Assembly (NCBI GenBank): GCA_017484285.1
Contig: JAFUTH010000006.1
Location: forward strand, 310,001 to 374,000
DNA length: 64,000 nt
Direction of reading: 5' to 3'
From: Treponema sp.
GTDB lineage: Bacteria > Spirochaetota > Spirochaetia > Treponematales > Treponemataceae
Part shown: positions 16,146 to 24,129 of the stretch, piece after piece
How positions within the stretch are numbered: the stretch's first letter is position 1
How the letters are laid out: each line of letters opens with the position of its first letter
Position numbers and translations under genes: made by a program
Notes under the pieces: generated by a model
The model's input: the letters and a program-made list of their open reading frames with translations, nothing else
Told to the model about the DNA's origin: nothing
Databases searched by the model: none

Positions 16146-16499
16146 ATGAATATCGAAGTTTTGAAGTCAAAATTGCACCGCGCGACGGTGACGCAGACGA
16201 TTTTGGATTATGAAGGCTCTATCTCGATTGACACGGAGCTTGTGAAAAAGGCGGGAATGCACATTTGGGAGAAGGTCGAAATCTTCAACATCAACAATGG
16301 CGCGCGGCTCGCAACGTACATCATTCCTGGCAAAAAGGGCGAATTCTGTTTGAACGGGGCGGCGGCGCGTCTTGCCCAGCCGGGAGATAAAATCATCGTC
16401 GTTTCGTATACGCAGATTGACGAGGCGGAAGCGGATTCTTGGCAGCCAAAAATTGTTTTGCTCAACGACGACAACTCGGTAAAGGAAGTGAAAAACTAG
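16146..16499 (+). CDS. panD: Aspartate 1-decarboxylase
   Basis: 117 residues, standard for the proenzyme. The self-cleavage site is YEGSISID with Gly24-Ser25; the new N-terminal Ser becomes the pyruvoyl group that decarboxylates aspartate to beta-alanine for PanC. The downstream NGARLATYIIPGKKG and GAAARLAQPGDKIIVVSY match the beta-barrel core. AGAGG at 16136-16140 is five bases before ATG 16146. It closes the CoA row, although the palindrome before it and the GC-rich repeat after it separate it from neighbours. Confidence 0.96.
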   Translation: MNIEVLKSKLHRATVTQTILDYEGSISIDTELVKKAGMHIWEKVEIFNINNGARLATYIIPGKKGEFCLNGAAARLAQPGDKIIVVSYTQIDEAEADSWQPKIVLLNDDNSVKEVKN

Positions 16500-16615
16500 G
16501 GCGTGCCCGCTTCGCGGTCGGGCTATCCGCCGTTCCGCTAACGCTCCATTCCTTCGCTTCGCTACGGAACGCTTCGCGCGGCTACTATCCCTCACGCTTC
16601 ATTGTCTAAGCACGA
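16500..16615. repeat. GC-rich intergenic repeat (GGGCGTGCCCGC...CGGGCTATCCG)
   Basis: This spacer starts at the panD stop with GGGCGTGCCCGCTTCGCGG, continues with TCGGGCTATCCGCCG, and contains several short TTCGCT/AGCG-type hairpins before CTATCCCTCACGC. From memory, intergenic repeats with a GGGCG...CGGGCTATCCG opening and a TATCCCTCACGC end are common in treponemes and Bacteroidetes. It carries no gene. The -35 box of lysS lies at its right edge. Confidence 0.45.
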
Positions 16616-16630
16616 GCATTTCATTATAAT
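16602..16630 (+). promoter_or_regulatory. lysS promoter
   Basis: TTGTCT (16602-16607), 17-base spacer, TATAAT (16625-16630). The start codon is nine bases after the -10 box, so the leader would be only about 2-4 bases and there is no ribosome site. Confidence 0.7.
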
Positions 16631-16639
16631 ACAAAAACT

Positions 16640-18268
16640 ATGTCTAGAAACGAAAAAGAACTCTGCCACTGGGCTGACCAGCAGGCTGAACGAATCATCA
16701 AGCAGAAGGGAGAGCGCGACTCATACACCTGCGCTTCGGGAATCACTCCCTCTGGAACTGTCCATATCGGAAATTTCCGCGAGATTATCACGGTTGACTT
16801 GGTTGTGCGGGCTTTGCGCGACCGCGGCAAGAATGTGCGCTTCATTTACTCTTGGGACGACTATGATGTGTTCCGAAAAGTGCCGGCGAATATGCCAAAG
16901 CCAGAAGAACTTGAAAAATACCTGCGCTACCCAATCACGATGGTACCAGACACTTTCGGTCGTGATGAGAACTATGCCCGCCACCACGAAGTTGACATCG
17001 AAACCCAGCTTCCGCGCGTGGGAATCCACCCAGAATTCTTGTATCAGGCGAGCCGCTACCGTGCGAACCGTTACACTGAAGGCATGAAAATCGCCATGCA
17101 AAAGCGCGATGTTATCAAAGCTTGCCTCAACGAATACCGCGACGACGAGCACAAAATGAAGGACAGCGATGTGTACTGGCCGGTTGCCGCGTTCTGCTGT
17201 AAGTGCAACAAAGACGAGACCGAAATCACCGACTATGACGGCGAGTACGGAATCACCTACAAATGCAACTCGTGCGGGCATGTCGAAAAGGGCGATTTAC
17301 GCACTTCAAAAGAATTCAAACTCGGCTGGCGCGTTGACTGGCCGATGAGATGGAACGAAGAAAAAGTCTGCTTTGAGCCGGGCGGAAAAGACCACATTTC
17401 ACCGGGCGGCTCTTACGATACGGCAAAACTCGTTTCAAAACGCTTGTATGACTGGGATGCCCCCGTCACGATGAAATACGACTTCGTAAAATTAAAGGGC
17501 GTTCCGGGCAAAATGTCTTCTTCAAAAGGAAAGGTCATTTCGCTCGTTGACGCGCTCGAAGTCTATCAGCCGGAAGTGTTGCGCTACATTTTCGCCTCAA
17601 ACAAGGTTGACCACGAATTCTCAATCAGCTTCGACCTTGATGTCATCACGATTTACGAAGCCTACGACCGCACAGAGCGGCTCGTCTGGGGCGTTGAGCA
17701 GCCAAAAGAAAAAGACGAAGCCAAAAAAGAGCAGCTTTTGCTCCGCGAAAAACGCCTTTATGAACTGAGCCAGATTGAAGGAATGCCAAAAACAATGCCG
17801 TATCAAGTGCCGTTCCGCTTGCTCACCACGCTCTTGCAGACCTATTCAGGCGATGTTGACGCGGTAATCAAGTCTTTGGGCGATGTAAAACCCGAACAGG
17901 AAGAAACTTTGCGAAAACGCTGTGCGTGCGCTTGGTACTGGATTAACGAGTCTGCGCCCGATTGCGCGCCCGACATGTGCTTTGCAATCCGTCAAGACGG
18001 CACGAAAGCAAACGACATCACGGGCGACATGCTCACCGCCGTCCGCCGCGTGCGAGATGAAGTCGTGCCAAAGGTCGGCTCATTCGCGCAGGACAAAGAC
18101 TGCCAGCAAGCAATGTACGACATCGCGACGGAACTCGGTCTTGAAGCAAAAGCCCTGTTCACCGCGCTCTACCACGCAATCATAAACAAAGACCAGGGGC
18201 CGCGCCTCGCCAACTTCATGAAGATTATCGGCAAAGAGCGGCTCAACCAAATTCTTTCTGTTTATTAA
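16640..18268 (+). CDS. lysS: Lysyl-tRNA synthetase, class I (archaeal type)
   Basis: 542 residues. This is the class I enzyme, not the usual bacterial class II LysRS. The HIGH-type motif is PSGTVHIGN (37-45) and the KMSKS-type loop is KMSSSKG (291-297). A zinc-ribbon-like pair of CxxC groups (CCKC and CNSC, about 190-215) is inserted in the catalytic domain. A helical anticodon-binding domain forms the C-terminal third. Class I LysRS is typical of archaea and spirochaetes, so this gene is a strong taxonomic marker. It charges tRNA-Lys in the cytoplasm. It has a consensus promoter with almost no leader, and three hairpins follow the stop. Confidence 0.97.
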   Translation: MSRNEKELCHWADQQAERIIKQKGERDSYTCASGITPSGTVHIGNFREIITVDLVVRALRDRGKNVRFIYSWDDYDVFRKVPANMPKPEELEKYLRYPITMVPDTFGRDENYARHHEVDIETQLPRVGIHPEFLYQASRYRANRYTEGMKIAMQKRDVIKACLNEYRDDEHKMKDSDVYWPVAAFCCKCNKDETEITDYDGEYGITYKCNSCGHVEKGDLRTSKEFKLGWRVDWPMRWNEEKVCFEPGGKDHISPGGSYDTAKLVSKRLYDWDAPVTMKYDFVKLKGVPGKMSSSKGKVISLVDALEVYQPEVLRYIFASNKVDHEFSISFDLDVITIYEAYDRTERLVWGVEQPKEKDEAKKEQLLLREKRLYELSQIEGMPKTMPYQVPFRLLTTLLQTYSGDVDAVIKSLGDVKPEQEETLRKRCACAWYWINESAPDCAPDMCFAIRQDGTKANDITGDMLTAVRRVRDEVVPKVGSFAQDKDCQQAMYDIATELGLEAKALFTALYHAIINKDQGPRLANFMKIIGKERLNQILSVY

Positions 18269-18275
18269 ACAAACG

Positions 18276-18293
18276 CCCCACAGGGATGTGGGG
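18276..18293. other. Hairpin after lysS
   Basis: CCCCACA (18276-18282) pairs with TGTGGGG (18287-18293) around a GGGA tetraloop. No T run follows, so it is more likely an mRNA-end stabiliser than a terminator. Confidence 0.5.
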
Positions 18294-18305
18294 AAAAAGC
18301 AAAGA

Positions 18306-18328
18306 GAGAATTTTCATTGAAAATTCTC
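18306..18328. other. Hairpin between lysS and pflB
   Basis: Perfect 10-bp stem GAGAATTTTC (18306-18315) with GAAAATTCTC (18319-18328) and a 3-base loop. Purpose unknown; it is second in a series of four hairpins. Confidence 0.5.
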
Positions 18329-18332
18329 GTGA

Positions 18333-18364
18333 GAACACAAAATACATGGATGTATTTTGTGTTC
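18333..18364. other. Long perfect hairpin between lysS and pflB
   Basis: A 15-base arm GAACACAAAATACAT (18333-18347) is exactly complementary to 18350-18364, leaving a loop of only two to four bases. A TATACT box (18369-18374) follows at once, so the palindrome could be an operator or the end of a small transcript. No gene is present. Confidence 0.5.
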
Positions 18365-18400
18365 TTGGTATACTAAGTTTGGAAGATAGGGAGATTGAAA

Positions 18401-18445
18401 GAGGGAAAGAAACCTTTTGCGAAAGGTTGCGTTCCCTCTTTTTTT
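18401..18445 (+). terminator. Rho-independent terminator with nested stem
   Basis: GAGGGAA (18401-18407) pairs with TTCCCTC (18432-18438). Inside, AACCTTT pairs with AAAGGTT. Seven T residues follow (18439-18445). The region 18269-18675 has no gene: it holds the four hairpins, the pflB promoter and a pyrimidine-rich leader. Confidence 0.75.
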
Positions 18446-18479
18446 CACGCTACATCTAGCGTTTTTTTCAAAATTTCCA

Positions 18480-18508
18480 TTGTCCAAACCTGTTTTTTTC
18501 GTTATAGT
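18480..18508 (+). promoter_or_regulatory. pflB promoter with long leader
   Basis: TTGTCC (18480-18485), 17-base spacer, TATAGT (18503-18508). Transcription would start near 18515, giving a ~160-base pyrimidine-rich leader before the strong AGAGGAG (18662-18668). I see no known riboswitch in the leader. Confidence 0.65.
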
Positions 18509-18675
18509 ATTGTCAACAAAACGCATTGCTTGGAAACTACAAGCCCCTTAAAGTTGTTTTGGTCACATCTTCACGCGTCTCTTTCCCTTGCGAAACTACG
18601 GTGTTTCGGTGTCTCCATGCGCTTTCTTCGGCTTTTAATTTCCTTGTGATTTCACATTTTTAGAGGAGATTTTTT

Positions 18676-20970
18676 ATGGCAGAACAGGAAGCCTGGAAAG
18701 GATTCTACGGAAGACTTTGGAAAGAAGAAATCAATGTCCGCGATTTCATCCAAGAGAACTACACAATGTATGACGGAGACCAGTCATTCTTGGCGGGTCC
18801 GACAGACGCAACGAACAAATTGTTCGCTGAACTCCAGAAGCTCCAGAAGGCTGAGCACGACAAAGTTTCTATCGGCAAAGACGGCAAAAAACGAACGGGC
18901 GTTCTCGACATGGACACCGACATCGTTACGGGTCTTACTTCACACGGCGCTGGCTACATCTGTCCGGAAGGAAAGGACTTGGAGCAGGTCGTCGGTTTGC
19001 AGACCGATAAGCCGTTGAAGCGTGCATTCATGCCGTTCGGTGGAATCAAAATGGCTGAGCAGTCTTGCGAAATGTACGGCTACACACCAAATCCTGAGCT
19101 TCACAAAATCTTCACTCAATATCACAAAACACACTCAGACGCAGTGTTTGACATCTACTCACCAGAGATTCGCAAAGCGCGAAAAGCACACATCTTGACT
19201 GGTTTGCCTGACACATACGGTCGTGGTCGAATCGTCGGTGACTATCGCCGCGTTGCGCTCTACGGAATTGACTACCTCATCGCACAGAAAAAGGCTGATT
19301 TCGCGAACATCGGCGACGGAACGATGACAGAAGAAGTCGTCCGCTTGCGAGAAGAAGTCGCAGAGCAGATTAAGGCGCTCAACGGCATGAAAGAAATGGC
19401 AAAAATCTACGGATTCGACATTTCAAAACCAGCTACAAACGCAAAAGAGGCTTTCCAGTGGCTCTATTTCGGCTACTTGGCGGCGGTCAAAACACAGAAC
19501 GGCGCGGCTATGTCAGTCGGCCGAATCTCAACATTCCTCGACATCTACATCGAGCGCGATTTGAAGGCAGGAATCCTCACAGAGGAAAAGGCTCAGGAAC
19601 TCGTTGACCACATGGTCATGAAATTCCGAATGGTTCGCTTCGCTCGAATCGAGTCTTACAACAACCTCTTCTCAGGCGACCCAATCTGGGCTACGCTCGA
19701 AGTCGGTGGCTTGGGTCAGGATGGTCGCTCTATGGTCACAAAGAACGACTTCCGCTTCTTGCACACACTTGAGAACATGGGACCAAGCCCAGAGCCGAAC
19801 ATGACAGTCCTCTACTCAAAGAGATTGCCTGAGAATTTCCGCAAATACGCGGCAAAAATCTCTATCGACACATCTTCAATCCAGTACGAGAACGACGATG
19901 TTATGCGCCCAATCTGGGGTGATGACTACTCAATCTGCTGCTGTGTCTCAGCAACTCAGACTGGTAAAGAAATGCAGTTCTTCGGTGCGCGCGCGAACCT
20001 CGCAAAAGCCCTTCTCTACGCTATCAACGGCGGAAAAGACGAGGGCGACGGTCTCACACCGTATGCACAGGTCGGCCCGGAATATGCGCCAATCACATCA
20101 GAATACTTGGACTACAACGAAGTTGTCGCGAAGTACGATGCAATGCTTGAATGGCTCGCTGACATCTACGTCAACTCACTCAACGCTATTCACTACATGC
20201 ACGACAAATACTACTACGAAGCGGCGGAATTGGCTCTTGAAGACACCGATGTAAAGCGAACGTTCGCAACTGGTATCGCAGGATTCAGCCATGTCGTTGA
20301 CTCACTTTCTGCTATCAAATATGCAAAAGTCCGCGTTATCCGTGACGAACAGGGCTTGGCAAAAGACTTCGAGATTGACGGTGAATTCCCGCGCTACGGA
20401 CAGGACGATGACCGCGCAGACGACATCGCAGTCTGGTTGCTCAAAACATTCATCGGCAAAATCAAAAAGCACCCGACATACCGCAACGCAGAGCCGACAA
20501 CCTCAATCCTCACGATTACTTCAAATGTCGTGTACGGAAAGGCAACAGGCGCGCTTCCTGACGGACGAAAGGCTCACGAGCCGTTCTCACCGGGAGCTAA
20601 CCCAGCGTACGGCGCAGAAACAAAGGGCTTGGTCAAGTCGCTCAAATCTGTCGCAAAACTTCCGTACCACTACGCGCTTGACGGCATTTCAAACACGCAG
20701 ACAATCAACCCGTCAGCACTCGGACACGATGAGGACGAGCGAATCGCGAACCTCGTGAATGTTCTTGACGGCTACTTCTCTCGTGGCTCACACCACTTGA
20801 ATGTCAATGTCTTCGGCGTTGAAAAGCTCAAGGATTGTCAGGCTCACCCTGAAAAGCCGGAATACGCAAACTTTACCGTTCGCGTTTCAGGTTACGCAGT
20901 CCGCTTCATCAACCTTACAAAAGAGCAGCAGGACGATGTTATCGCACGAACCTGCCACGCTTCATTGTAA
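18676..20970 (+). CDS. pflB: Formate C-acetyltransferase (pyruvate formate-lyase)
   Basis: 764 residues, normal for PFL. A glycyl-radical enzyme converting pyruvate and CoA to acetyl-CoA and formate, the central step of mixed-acid fermentation without oxygen. The catalytic cysteines lie in SICCCVSA (Cys421-423; the family uses two adjacent ones). The radical Gly739 is in RVSGYAVRF near the C terminus. The N-terminal [15 protein letters not shown] and FLAGPTDAT match typical PflB. A strong ribosome site and codons rich in favoured triplets indicate high expression. The activase pflA is 4.2 kb downstream on the same strand rather than adjacent. The gene ends before structured element copy 2, whose outer stem with T run can serve as its terminator. 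Confidence 0.98.
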   Translation: MAEQEAWKGFYGRLWKEEINVRDFIQENYTMYDGDQSFLAGPTDATNKLFAELQKLQKAEHDKVSIGKDGKKRTGVLDMDTDIVTGLTSHGAGYICPEGKDLEQVVGLQTDKPLKRAFMPFGGIKMAEQSCEMYGYTPNPELHKIFTQYHKTHSDAVFDIYSPEIRKARKAHILTGLPDTYGRGRIVGDYRRVALYGIDYLIAQKKADFANIGDGTMTEEVVRLREEVAEQIKALNGMKEMAKIYGFDISKPATNAKEAFQWLYFGYLAAVKTQNGAAMSVGRISTFLDIYIERDLKAGILTEEKAQELVDHMVMKFRMVRFARIESYNNLFSGDPIWATLEVGGLGQDGRSMVTKNDFRFLHTLENMGPSPEPNMTVLYSKRLPENFRKYAAKISIDTSSIQYENDDVMRPIWGDDYSICCCVSATQTGKEMQFFGARANLAKALLYAINGGKDEGDGLTPYAQVGPEYAPITSEYLDYNEVVAKYDAMLEWLADIYVNSLNAIHYMHDKYYYEAAELALEDTDVKRTFATGIAGFSHVVDSLSAIKYAKVRVIRDEQGLAKDFEIDGEFPRYGQDDDRADDIAVWLLKTFIGKIKKHPTYRNAEPTTSILTITSNVVYGKATGALPDGRKAHEPFSPGANPAYGAETKGLVKSLKSVAKLPYHYALDGISNTQTINPSALGHDEDERIANLVNVLDGYFSRGSHHLNVNVFGVEKLKDCQAHPEKPEYANFTVRVSGYAVRFINLTKEQQDDVIARTCHASL

Positions 20971-21007
20971 TAAACAGTCTGACTTATAAAAAATTAGTCA
21001 GATAACA

Positions 21008-21125
21008 CAAAAAAATGGGGCTCCCAGTGAGAACCCGTCAGAAAATCCGCGGTTGAAGCCCTTCGGGACGCTTCGCTCTTCAAAGCGGATTTTTGCCGGA
21101 ACCTCACTTCCGCCCCATTTTTTTG
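21008..21125 (-). repeat. Structured ~120-base element, copy 2
   Basis: Same plan as 13888-14013, read on the minus strand from 21125. The outer stem is CAAAAAAATGGGGC (plus strand 21008-21021) with GCCCCATTTTTTTG (21112-21125). The inner stem is AAATCCGC (21043-21050) with GCGGATTT (21085-21092). The short apical stem is GAAG with CTTC. GTGAG/CTCAC, AGCGAAGCG and CAACCG are shared with copy 1. T runs on both strands let it end transcription of pflB (plus) and of the membrane protein gene (minus). Confidence 0.7.
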
Positions 21126-21230
21126 CATTTTCGGGCTTTTTTAAGCACGGTCGTGATTTGTTACAATGAATCATGCTCGGTTTTCATAAAATCTTCGTCT
21201 GATAAAAAACTGATTTTCAACTTTCCGTTT

Positions 21231-21821
21231 TCATTTTTCCGTTTCCAACTCGCCCCTGTGTCCAATCGTGTAGACGATGATTCCCACGCACCACAAGAAT
21301 GTCGCAAAAAAACTAAAGAAAATCGCCGCTCTGAGTGACGGCACATAAATCATCGAGAGAAAATCGCCGCACGCAAAGCCTGAAATACTGCCCGTCATGT
21401 CGATTAGATTGTCGTAGGAAGCTCTGGTCTCGCTCTGTTTGAAAAACCACGCCTTTGCGCCCTCAAAAATCTTGTCGCTGATTCCGCCGAAAAAGATGTA
21501 CATGCCCATGCTCAAAATCCAGAAGATGTACATGTTGAGCGTGGCTTCTGAATACACGAAATACAAAACACTCGCCACCGCCTGCATCAAGAAAAACGGC
21601 AGCATGAGCGGAAGAAGTCGCTTGTTCCACTTTGACCACATGAAGCCGAGCAGAATGCCACCGCCCCAGCCGATAATGCTCTGGAGCGAGATAAGGCGCG
21701 GGGAAAGCACGGCGTACACTTCCTTGTTGATGACAGAGGCGGATAGTCCGGTAAAAAGATAGTAACATCCGTCGGCAAGCAAAAGAGGGGCGTACCGGCG
21801 GATGTCTTGAAAAAGCGTCAT
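21231..21821 (-). CDS. Six-helix membrane protein, half-size MFS-like
   Basis: 196 residues with about six membrane helices (roughly 10-30, 42-62, 68-88, 95-115, 140-160, 165-188). The short cytoplasmic loop GFMWSKWNKRLLP between helices 2 and 3 resembles the loop of major-facilitator proteins, and the size is half of a 12-helix transporter. It might be a paired half-transporter, a truncated MFS protein or an unrelated family. I cannot assign a substrate. It ends close to structured element copy 2. ATG 21821 follows a TATCAT box by six bases with no ribosome site, so the mRNA is probably leaderless. It is convergent with pflB. Confidence 0.6.
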   Translation of the reverse strand: MTLFQDIRRYAPLLLADGCYYLFTGLSASVINKEVYAVLSPRLISLQSIIGWGGGILLGFMWSKWNKRLLPLMLPFFLMQAVASVLYFVYSEATLNMYIFWILSMGMYIFFGGISDKIFEGAKAWFFKQSETRASYDNLIDMTGSISGFACGDFLSMIYVPSLRAAIFFSFFATFLWCVGIIVYTIGHRGELETEK

Positions 21822-21827
21822 GATGCT

Positions 21828-21855
21828 ATGATAGCAGATTCTGAGCGCAGTGTAA
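21828..21855 (-). promoter_or_regulatory. Promoter, leaderless type
   Basis: TTACAC (21855-21850), 16-base spacer, TATCAT (21833-21828), then six bases to ATG 21821. Confidence 0.5.
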
Positions 21856-21859
21856 CGAT

Positions 21860-23500
21860 TTACTCAGTCGTTTTTTTGTGGACAGAGAATTTACTGTCCG
21901 GGGCTGAGCTTTTGTAGTAATAGGCAGTAGTTGCATCTTTACTTGCAATGACAAGGCGAGCCTGCTCCGCAGATTTGGGATATGTTTTTCCATTGACGGT
22001 TGTTGTTTGGCTAGTCCACCGCACACTTGGAATGATTATTTCATATCCGTTCTCTGTTTTTTCGATTTTATAATAATACGGATATTCATTATACTCAGTG
22101 CCGCCACCAAAAACTGGCACGCCACCTGTCGGAAGGAACGCAACAATACCGCCTTTCTTTTGGAAATAATATGTTGCGTCAAAGCCGAAAATACACTTCT
22201 CGTTATCATTATACCACACCGTATCTGCAACAAAATCGGGAGCAAACTCAGCTGTTATCGTTACATCTTCTGAAGGCATTGTAAACGTGTAGTAGGCACC
22301 ATAATAGCTATAATACTGGTGGGTAACTGGGTGATATTCAACAGCCACCTCGCTTCCGTCTGCGATTCGGCTCCGTCTTTTGTCATAACAAGCGTTGTGC
22401 CATGCCAGCTGAAAGTTCCTGATGTCGCGCTTGCAGAGCTAATTTTAAGCGAGTAGCTGCTTATACCACAATCTGCCGTGTAGATTCCATCGCTCTTAGA
22501 AACGGTATACTTACTGCGTGACACAAAAGTCATAGAATATTGCTTAAGTTCGGAAGTACCGTCATCATAAAAAACGATTTGGTAATTGAAACCGTTATTT
22601 GTAACTGACCACGACGTTCCTTTGAACGGGTCGCCTGCGTTCGTAGATGGTGATTTTTCACTCGTGTCGCTCGAACTTTCCTGCTTGGTGTATGTTTTTA
22701 CCCGCCAAGAAGAAAGCGCAGACGAAACATCGGAAGAATCAAGCAAGTCAATATCGAAGATGAAATAATCTGACTCACTCGCTTTCGCCGTTACAGAAGT
22801 ATAACTTGCGCGTTCCTCATACGAAAGCGTATATGTTTTTGTCTTTGCCAATGAATGTATCAGTATTTACATAAACAGGATAGCCAGCAAATTCATACCA
22901 TCCGTTGAAAATGTCACCGAATTTCAGTCCTTTTGGGTAGCATCTGTGATAGGATTTCCAACTTTCAATGTTGAGCCACTGAGCTCATACGGAATAATAT
23001 CAACTTTTTTAGCCTCGTATTTTAAAATTGCGTTCTGTTCTTTTAGGTATTTTGCATACGCGACTTCATCATCACTCTCGCCTGTTCTGTCCGTGTAGCC
23101 ATAATCCTCAAACAGGTAATAAAACTCGGGCGCGACCTCTTCATTGAAGTATGTTTCAACAGCGGTTGCATCTGCTTTTGCGCTCTCGGTCAAGACCGCT
23201 TTGAACGCATCAAGGCTCATTTTTCTGTATGCCGCCATTGTAGACGGAAGGCTCGACGGGTACGTATAAATAACCTTGCCCGTTGAGTCCAGAATGGTTG
23301 AAGTCTCGCTTTTTGGAGTTGAGTACACGACGCTCAATTCTGAATCGAACGAGTATTTATACGTTGTTTCTGTTTTTTCAGTAAACGCAATCGAGTACTC
23401 TTCTTCCTCATTTTCTGTCGTTACCGTGACCGTGTAGGTGTTTCCCTTAAAACTCAAGACAGTCGTTTCATCATCTATAACGGGGGGGGGGTAGTCATTT
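21860..23500 (-). pseudogene. Decayed surface lipoprotein-like gene with several frameshifts
   Basis: Three open pieces in different frames together read as one protein rich in Ser, Thr, Tyr and Lys. The first (23480-22924) runs from the C10 tract to TQKD-stop. Its sense then continues in another frame as GLKFGDIFNGWYEF and IGKDKN. The second piece (22851-22261) carries YTLSYEERASY and DGTSELKQYS. The third, from about 22360, carries SEVAVEYHPV and YTFTMPSEDVTITAEF, a motif typical of extracellular beta-repeat modules. Frame changes fall near 22930, 22845 and 22355. No signal peptide is left at the 5' end; the coding sense begins abruptly at the homopolymer. It may have been related to the large lipoprotein at 47364-50356. 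Assembly error could explain single shifts but hardly all of them. Confidence 0.65.
23482..23491 (-). repeat. C10 homopolymer tract (G10 on plus strand)
   Basis: Ten C on the minus strand directly after ATGACTA (ATG at 23498-23496). With ten C the frame from that ATG stops at TAG after seven codons. With eleven or eight C it would run into the coding sense of the decayed lipoprotein gene. The tract is long enough for slipped-strand mispairing. Confidence 0.6.
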
Positions 23501-23606
23501 AATGACTAAGTGAGAAGAATTTTACGAATTTTTTGAAAAATTTTGCAATTTTTTTAAATTTTATAAAAATCTTTCTTTTTTCAGTGACAATTACTATATT
23601 TATAAA

Positions 23607-24074
23607 ATGATAAAAAATCTTGCGGATTGTATAGAAATCATCCTCTCTGGCACTGATGAAGAACGCGAAAAACTTCATCAAACATTCTTCAAACTTGCCG
23701 ACACTTCTCAATTCTTAAAAAACTTGGGGCTAAAGGGAGAGTATTTTACAATTCGCTATGGGGTAATCTCACACCACAAGGGAAAAAATGCTGACCATAA
23801 TTACACGATTGATGAATGGCGGCAAATTTCTGAAAAAATAAATTGGCCCGTGATGATAACAAAATACAAGGATAATTTTAACATCTATCTTGATATTTTC
23901 AAAAACAGTAAACTTACTTTAGTTGGTGTGGAAGTAAAGCAGGTGAACAAAGAGCTTTTTGTAAACAATGTGAAGACCGTGTTCGCAAAAAACAATCGTG
24001 AAAACGAATCAATAATTTGGAAAAAATATAACCGTCCTTCTGTCATGTCCGATGAAGCACAATCTCCATCCTAG
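23607..24074 (+). CDS. AT-rich orphan protein, possible phage/toxin-type nuclease
   Basis: 155 residues, not confidently recognised. The gene is much richer in A and T than its surroundings and lies between two damaged genes, suggesting recent transfer. The middle part (about 45-125), with YFTIRYGVISHHKGKNADH, WPVMITKY and LTLVGVEVKQVN, looks like a small alpha/beta fold with conserved His and Arg, and recalls the phage-associated barnase/EndoU/RelE-like nuclease domains; this is an impression, not a match. No signal peptide or membrane segment is seen. There is no clear ribosome site before ATG 23607; TATATT/TATAAA lies just upstream. No immunity-like partner is visible beside it. Confidence 0.5.
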   Translation: MIKNLADCIEIILSGTDEEREKLHQTFFKLADTSQFLKNLGLKGEYFTIRYGVISHHKGKNADHNYTIDEWRQISEKINWPVMITKYKDNFNIYLDIFKNSKLTLVGVEVKQVNKELFVNNVKTVFAKNNRENESIIWKKYNRPSVMSDEAQSPS

Positions 24075-24129
24075 ACAGCGGGCGGCTATGAATTAATTAT
24101 AAGCAAAAAAATCGCTACTGTCAATTTTT

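Noticed and set aside
21231-21821. Truncated pseudogene of a 12-helix transporter
   Set aside because: It has its own promoter, a clean start and a natural stop; a half-size transporter is equally possible, so it is listed as a gene.
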